DNA from: Pieris napi
Taxonomy: Eukaryota > Arthropoda > Insecta > Lepidoptera > Pieridae
Assembly (NCBI RefSeq): GCF_905475465.1
Contig: NC_062248.1
Span: 8,060,001 to 8,124,000, forward strand
Direction of reading: 5' to 3'
DNA length: 64,000 nt
In this document: positions 58,601-64,000 of the stretch, in pieces
Position numbering within the stretch: the stretch's first letter is position 1
Layout of the letters: every line of letters starts with the position of its first letter
Notes under the pieces: generated by a model
What the model saw: the letters and a program-made list of their open reading frames with translations, nothing else
Databases searched by the model: none
Told to the model about the DNA's origin: nothing
Translations under genes and position numbers: made by a program

Positions 58601-61600
58601 TACAAAATCGTATTGTGTATACTAACGCGGAATAAGTATGTATAAGTAAGTATATATTTATATATGATATGGTTTACTGACCTGCCATTCTAAATCCTTA
58701 AAACTGACGTAAAGTGTTTGAATTTCACAACTCCGGGTGGTCCAATGTAATGTGTCTGTGAAAACATATAAGTAAAATCAAAATCTCTGTTGAATTGTTT
58801 TCTACAATATTAGAGATCCTAGTCGCCGTATGTAATGTTTATCTTGGACCCTCAAGTCCCTTATCATAATATATTTCTGTGTCTTCGTTGTGTATTTTAA
58901 GTTTATTTATTTTAAGAGTTTACAAAAATAACAACAATATTGTGATTTGGTGGAAATAGAAACATATCTCAGGGAATTTTAAGAATATTGGACTTGAAAT
59001 TGTATTTATATAAATAAAACATTAAATTGCATTAGTCAATTTCATTTGGGCTCTTGGGCTTGAGACAAAATCTCTTTTCGACGGGCGTAAAAATTTATAT
59101 GAAAATGGTCACGTGACACGTGGCTTAATGTCATTCCCACATAAATTTAGCGTTAGTGGGTCGCACCTGTCGAAAAGTGATTTTTTTCTCAAGCCCCTTA
59201 TTTATAATACAAACCAAGACAACAAACAAGACAACACCACTAGACATACGTAACAGCGAAGTTACTAATGTCACATGAATTAACACAGCACAAACCTTGC
59301 ACAGTATAATTTATAACTAAATAAATATTCTTCTAGAATTTTGGCACTCAATAGTATTAGTACAGTTTTGTGATGTTTAGGAATTTGGGAAATGTTGCTA
59401 TAAATATTTTAAATGGCATTTTATACAAATACGAGAACTGCAATTTTTAAAAGTCGCATGTACCTGTTAGAGGGTTCCTCAAATAATTTTCTGAATATCC
59501 ATGTGAGCGCCACCGCCTTGCCTCTCTTTTTTTCCTAGCTCCCGCATCAGCACCGCCTAATTTTGGGCCATTTTTAAAAAATGCTACCAAAAATGGCTGC
59601 TTGCCTTCGGAGTTAGGTCCGTGATTCTCTTCCAAACCTATTTCTTCCGGTTTAACATGGCGTTCTAGAATAAAAATAAATATAAAGTATAAAAAAAGTA
59701 TAAAAATAAAGTATAAAGAATCATATACTGTTAATATATAAATACATTCCATAAATACGTAACCAAACGTAAATACCAAAACCTCATTAATGGACAAATA
59801 ACACAAATAAAATTATTGGCGCCAAAACCCAGCATGACGCATACGCGAAGCTTGTCATAGACAAAAACTGGGAAACAGAAAGCTTTGTTATACCATAAAA
59901 ATAGCGATCCCAAGCAAAAGATAATGCATAGATCTCCTTATCGACTTAACTTGACATGGCTGAACTTAATGTAAAAAATATTTACATTATTTCGTCGAAG
60001 ACGTAGATTCATAATTGATTTCTATTTTTAATTCAACAACAAGTTCACACAATATATACGTGCTTTGAATATTGCTTATTTATATAATAATTTTTTTTAT
60101 ATTATATATTCCGACGAAATTACTTGCATCAATGGTCTTGTAGTAAATTGAAAAAAAAGAAAATACGAATTTTAGGCTAAAAAATAAGATTTTCATTCGT
60201 TTTACTTTTACATATTTAAAGAATTTGAATTTTGTAGTCTAATCAAGAAGAAATATTACTTCCCTTAAAATTAAACGTATTTAACAGATTAAAAAACAAA
60301 ATTAGAAAAGTAAACATAACTTGCCTGGTTGTGTATGAGGGTGGAGAGTGATAAAGAAGCCGCGATTGTCTGCTGGGGCTCCAAGCCACGAAGCTAAGGC
60401 GGCTGTTACGTTGAACTCCAGCCACCCTTCAGCGCTGGCGCTCGTGTTTACTGCTGCCACCTGCTCCATTTGCATACCTCTGGAAGCAAATGTAAACTTA
60501 TGAGCAATTTTGTACTAGTTATGTTTACATAATACATACAGTTATACTTGTTATGTTAATGTACCATAACTTACATTAGGTACGAGGTAGGTAGAGGTAT
60601 TCGAAATTAAGAATTGCGTAAAAAAATTGTCAAAAATCAGAAAGTCTGGATTTGAATTTTCTGTTTTGATACACATTATTAGGAGTAAGGCCGGATCACC
60701 GAGGAAGGAGGTCTTAACCGCACTGAGGCTTGAATATCTAGCTTGAATATCTGCAGGCAAATCGATACTGTTACAAAATAGCTTTTGTTCGTTAATATTT
60801 ACATATTCTATATTAAATGGTTGTACACAAGCACACAAACTTTATACGTTCTCATTCATAAAATATAAACTTCTACTGTGATCAATTGCATATAAAACCG
60901 TAAAAAAGTTTGTTAATATTTTCCCATATTTACCCCATTATACAACCTATATTTCAGGACCTTACCCTAAATTGTCAACGCTCATCACCCGATGAACAAC
61001 AACGGTGTAAAGATCAGCAGGCTCCACTGTATGTTTTGGTGCCTGATGGAGTCTCAGCTCAGCAGTAAGTAATGAGGAAGCGTCACTAGGGGCGCCAGTA
61101 ACTTCAAACCAAATATGCCTTCCGTGACCATGACGTAAGACGCCCAAGTGGTGTTCTGAAAAAATACGTTTAACATAAAATACTTCGATAAAAATATAAC
61201 TCAAAAATACTAATAGAGGTTTAAAACTAATGCGTAGTAATATTATATCCTAAGGGCCGTTTTCCGTGATTGAGTATCACGGAACTAGCGTGGCGCCAGC
61301 GCAGTAAGAGATACACTTCTACGTTTAGCTCTTAAAAATACTATAATATATTTACAATGGAATATTAAAAAAATGTAGTTACCTATGTTTATATGTGTAT
61401 TAAACAAACGTTCGTGAATAAATGTGCACAGTAGTGATAAAGAGCTAAACAGTGGAAAAAATAGTACTAAGATAAGATAGTGTCTTTCTTCTCCTTAATA
61501 GAAACTGTAGTAGTGTTATTCGACACATTCTCATGTTCAATATCCTTTTTAGTAAATTATGATACTTTTAAATTACTTATTAGTTTGAATTTAGGCTGAT

Positions 61601-62937
61601 AGTAATGTTAAATCATAAATGATGTCCTTTTGCAGAGACAATTTATAAAAACATATATACATATCTTCTTTTATATATAAAATTGTATTTAAAATATATA
61701 AAAATTAATTATATATAAAATGTTAGTTACCATACTCCTCCGAAACGGCGGATCCTCCGGAACCGATTATTATCAAATTTTATATGCATATTCAGTAGGT
61801 CTGAGAATCGGCTACTATCTATTTTCATAACCCTAAGTGATAAGGGATAAAAATACATACAACCCTTATTTTTCACCCCTCTACGTTCAACCCATATTTT
61901 TTATTTGTTAATTAAAAATTAAAATCTTATGACTTATGAGGTTTATGTAGAGAAAAATTCTCAGAAAACCCTAAAAAGTTTTCATTCCAGAAAACCGAGC
62001 AAATGTTCCATATATTGGTATGTGGCTACTCAAAAGTGGGCTAAGTAAAAAAAAAACATATTAAGGCGAAACGAAGTTCGCGGCGTGTTTGGCATAGTTT
62101 GAGAGTGTTTCATGTAAAAAAAAGTATGAAAACGTAAGTGGCCAGCTATTTAAAAAGTTATGCAGTTTACAAAATGGTGCAATACATCATTTTATCTAAT
62201 ACCACTACGAAGTTATTGCTATTTTTGTCGACAAATGCTTGCAAAAATAGAAGAAGATCCACAATTCTTTGGAAAAATTCTATGGAGCGACGAATCAACT
62301 TTAAAAAAAGACGGATACTTTAATATGCATAATCAGCACAGCTGGCAACTCTCGAATCCAAGGTATCACTTGGATTTTCTTTTTTTTCTGAGCGCTGGAG
62401 GGCTGTTCCGTGCGGGGTTCAAGGATTATCCATTCTTTCTGGGACACCCTGTATTTATGTTAATATAGTATCTACTTGATGTGTGTCAATATCAAAGTAA
62501 AAACTCTGCAGTGCTTGCAGCTTTAATATAATATTCTCAGATATGCTAAATTAAGTGTAAATATATTCTTAAATGCAAATTGATTATCTCATTAGGAGAC
62601 ACAGGTGGCACAACAAACTAGATGTAAGCTGACACTCGCTGCGTGTGCGTCTTTGAAAATAACCGGACATCACAATTATTGTGATGTCCGCTACCAGTAT
62701 TAATCGATAGAAAGATGAGAAGTATTTGTTTCTTTGTCTCAACGAACTATTCATATGATGTAAAAATATCCTTTTTATAATTTGTAAACCACATTTTAAT
62801 ATTTATATTATTTTTAATTTAGATACGGTAAATGTACAGTAAATATGATAAGGGAGTCGGCGCCAGTCAAAGACAAAAAAGTTATTAATGAATCATCGCT
62901 ACCTGAGAATGTTAAATTCCTTAAATGTTCCTCGTAA
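55627..62937 (+). CDS. Tentative three-exon small gene, antisense to gbb
   Basis: Three phase-compatible exons: 55627-55779 (ATG, 51 codons, donor CAG|GTAAAT), 57731-57777 (acceptor TTTTCAG, 47 bp, donor AC|GTAATT) and 62823-62937 (acceptor TTTAG, stop TAA 62935-62937). They join to 104 residues with no internal stop. AATAAA follows at 63005-63010. The first exon is Cys-bearing (ESLTMTCVCGPVSCHFDLND); the last is charged (NMIRESAPVKDKKVINESS). No family was recognised. The middle and last exons lie in gbb introns on the other strand. First and last exons look coding. The short middle exon is chosen only by phase and splice sites, so the model is a hypothesis; each exon could belong to other transcripts. 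Confidence 0.3.
56678..56683 (-). terminator. Poly(A) signal of gbb
   Basis: AATAAA on the minus strand, about 90 bases past the gbb stop codon. Confidence 0.55.
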
Positions 62938-63767
62938 ACAATGCCCAAAGCCGATCAACAGGTATGTATCCCAAATGCTTAAGGTCGAAAAAATACAATA
63001 CTTCAATAAAATATTTTTGTTAAATAGGGATTTATCAGAATAGCTATCTAAAGGGAAGCGATGCTAAAAATAGGTACCGAAGTGTTTAATGTTTAGTGTT
63101 TACTGATAGCAATGCACCCACTGCAATGTATATAATAATATTTTGTATGTTATTGAGACTATGAATTTCGAAGAAATAACGTTAGTGAATATTTTTACTT
63201 CCTTAAGTAATATCAACAATTATTTCTAATGTTTATATTGTAAATGTCTGGTTTTATACTATAAAGGAAATGTTAATTGTTACTATTTTAAATGTTACTG
63301 CAATTAATCTTATTATTAATCTACAAATCCTATTCGTTACTCTAGTATTTAGGATTGGCTCGACTCAATTAATTTTAATTGCTAGTGCACTTACTTTTGC
63401 TTTGAAATGTCATAATAAGATCGCTCTCGTCGATTGCATTTTGCTCTTCGCCGCTAAGAGCCATTTCAGAGCTTCGGGTAGGCCGAGCTTGTTCGTGCTC
63501 CTCAGCTAACTGCTTATAGACGTCCAGCAAAAAGCTTGGCGCTGAGCGGTCCAAGGGTGGCGTTTGCGCACGCCTCGGTCTCTCGCCGAGTCCTAACAAT
63601 TCTAATATTTCGTGTTCAACAACCTGTCTTTCATGACGCGTCATTGAGTGGTGGATAATAGTCTGGTCCACACCATTATCTATATATAAGCCGGAAAGCG
63701 CGGTACAAGATACCACAATAAACAATAACAAACCGGCGCAATGCCATATAGTTTTTGACACAGCCAT
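56771..63767 (-). CDS. gbb: BMP-family ligand, glass bottom boat type
   Basis: Secreted TGF-beta superfamily ligand of the 60A/Gbb (BMP5-8) group. Coding exons in transcript order: 63767-63395, 61155-60966, 60479-60325, 59664-59464, 58755-58682, 58040-57906, 56896-56771; 417 residues. Start chosen at MAVSKTIW because a signal peptide (CAGLLLFIVVSCTAL) follows directly; an in-frame ATG 38 codons upstream would bury it. The propeptide shows Gbb hallmarks (SGLYIDNG, DQTIIHHSMTRHE, EHEILELLGL, SDLIMTFQSK). A furin site RKKR ends at residue 286. The mature domain has CEIQTLYVSFKDLEW, CSGECNFPLNAH, N-glycosylation site NAT (358-360) and the end VKSCGCH. At 381-382 it reads SC where the family has CC, so the interchain-disulfide cysteine is Ser while the six knot cysteines remain (316, 345, 349, 382, 414, 416). 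The third intron uses a GC donor. Confidence 0.95.
58041..58681. other. gbb intron with a Helitron-like copy
   Basis: Between the fifth and sixth coding exons. Most of it is the repeat at 58230-58560. Confidence 0.6.
58230..58560 (+). mobile_element. Helitron-like repeat, copy 1
   Basis: Shares CATACTCCTCCGAAACGGC, TGAGAATCGGCTACTATCTA and CCCTAAGTGATAAGGG with 61690-62095. Ends GGCAAAACAACGTTTGCC (hairpin arms), then GGGTCAGCTA, close to a Helitron 3' end but with the last bases altered. Confidence 0.6.
58756..59463. other. gbb intron, nothing recognised
   Basis: Between the fourth and fifth coding exons. A short inverted pair (TTGGGCTTGAGACAAAATCT near 59054 and AAAAAGTGATTTTTTTCTCA near 59170) is weak and may be a decayed MITE. 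Confidence 0.35.
59665..60324. other. gbb intron with GC donor
   Basis: Its donor is G|GCAAGT (60325/60324) and its acceptor TTCTAG (59665-59666 side). The interior is AT-rich with nothing recognised. Confidence 0.6.
60480..60965. other. gbb intron, nothing certain
   Basis: A 95-codon minus-strand ORF covers 60551-60838, but it shows no domain and matches no splice phase, so it is not called. The slightly GC-richer piece at 60680-60750 may be a repeat remnant. Confidence 0.35.
61690..62095 (+). mobile_element. Helitron-like repeat, copy 2
   Basis: Related to 58230-58560 over its first 200 bases. The 3' part carries GGCGAAACGAAGTTCGC, the hairpin seen at Helitron 3' ends here. The terminal CTAG is not preserved. 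Confidence 0.6.
62138..62453 (+). mobile_element. Mariner/Tc1-like transposase remnant with 3' end
   Basis: One frame reads FCRQMLAKIEEDPQFFGKIL, then WSDEST, GYFNMHNQHSWQ and NP, matching the second catalytic-Asp region of insect Tc1/mariner-type DDE transposases. A later frame is broken. The segment ends with GGGACACCCTGTA (62441-62453), a typical inverted-repeat end of this group. The N-terminal half is absent. Confidence 0.65.
62664..62690. repeat. Perfect 12-bp hairpin
   Basis: CGGACATCACAA pairs with TTGTGATGTCCG around a 3-base loop. GC-richer than its surroundings. Confidence 0.7.
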
Positions 63768-64000
63768 TTTGCGGAGCACTGCCGCGTTCACTTTGACGAC
63801 TAACGAGTACTGACTGGCAATTGTGAATTGGCCGGCGCGCGAGAGCCAGTGAACCTGCCTAGTCAAGGTGGCTCGCCACAACCTCGCCCCCCTCCCATCT
63901 CAATATCGTAATCACGTAAACATTCATCGCTCTCGGGCCTCGGCTCAACATTCCGCAATTCTCAATGAATGCACGCTCTTGTTAAATGTTAACAATTTTG
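63768..64000 (-). promoter_or_regulatory. 5' flank of gbb
   Basis: A comparatively GC-rich stretch immediately upstream of the gbb start on the minus strand, likely 5' UTR and core promoter. No TATA box was identified. An in-frame upstream ATG at 63881 gives a 38-residue extension that would hide the signal peptide and is not favoured. Confidence 0.4.

Larger units (their letters stand above)
61156..63394. other. First gbb intron, repeat-rich
   Basis: Contains Helitron-like copy 2 (61690-62095), a mariner-like transposase remnant (62138-62453), a 12-bp perfect hairpin (62664-62690) and, on the plus strand, the putative last exon of the antisense gene (62823-62937). Confidence 0.6.

Noticed and set aside
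60551..60838. 95-codon minus-strand ORF inside gbb
   Set aside because: Lies in the intron between the second and third coding exons, fits no splice phase and is not in the Gbb protein family.
62664..62690. Small perfect hairpin as an intrinsic terminator
   Set aside because: Eukaryotic context without a T-run following; kept only as a structural repeat.
63768..63881. Upstream in-frame ATG of gbb at 63881
   Set aside because: Would add 38 residues ahead of the signal peptide; the start at 63767 fits a secreted ligand.
1..64000. CRISPR array, prophage or bacterial operon
   Set aside because: No regularly spaced direct repeats, no dense same-strand ORFs; the content is an intron-rich insect genome.

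Overview
The window is nuclear DNA of an insect, almost certainly a lepidopteran. It is AT-rich, its genes are split by GT-AG introns, its proteins match insect families, and its introns hold repeats typical of moths and butterflies: Helitron tails ending in CTAG, jockey-like and R1-like non-LTR fragments, mariner-like ends with ACAGGGT, and MITEs. No tRNA, rRNA, CRISPR array or bacterial-style operon was seen. All exon borders were read by hand from splice sites and reading phase. Layout: (1) 717-35458, plus strand: an SLC9B/NHA-type sodium/proton antiporter gene with 12 coding exons from 16952 onward, a possible in-frame N-terminal exon at 717-899, and an alternative first exon with its own promoter-like region at 20565-20647. 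(2) 33459-34862, minus strand, nested inside the last intron of that gene: an intronless gene for a secreted repetitive Tyr/Pro/Asn/Gln-rich protein. (3) 35459-42025: a largely empty intergenic stretch. (4) 42026-53041, minus strand: a methuselah-like GPCR (mthl1/mist type) of 8 coding exons and about 729 residues. (5) 55627-62937, plus strand: a tentative three-exon small gene of unknown function, antisense to (6). (6) 56771-63767, minus strand: a glass bottom boat (60A/BMP5-8 type) ligand gene of 7 coding exons and 417 residues. Its mature domain has Ser where the family has the cysteine that links the dimer.

Half or more of the window is intron or intergenic DNA. The first intron of the antiporter gene (about 16 kb) carries a palindromic MITE (1672-2109), a 2.3-kb DNA transposon with 440-bp inverted repeats and a TCTA target duplication (4039-6313), and a scrambled jockey-like mosaic (12130-14385). 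The GPCR introns carry a minus-strand Helitron sitting against a 29-bp palindrome, an R1-like fragment split by a MITE, and a second complete short Helitron. The gbb introns carry two related Helitron-like copies and the 3' part of a mariner-like element.

The genes do not form a functional unit. The antiporter moves monovalent cations and protons across membranes, the GPCR is a cell-surface receptor (Drosophila mthl1/mist receives the Fog signal in epithelial morphogenesis), and Gbb is a secreted BMP ligand. The points most worth following up are the missing interchain cysteine in the Gbb-like ligand, the alternative promoter of the antiporter with an AUG-UAG element just before its start codon, and the nearly intact TIR transposon with an unassigned acidic protein remnant.
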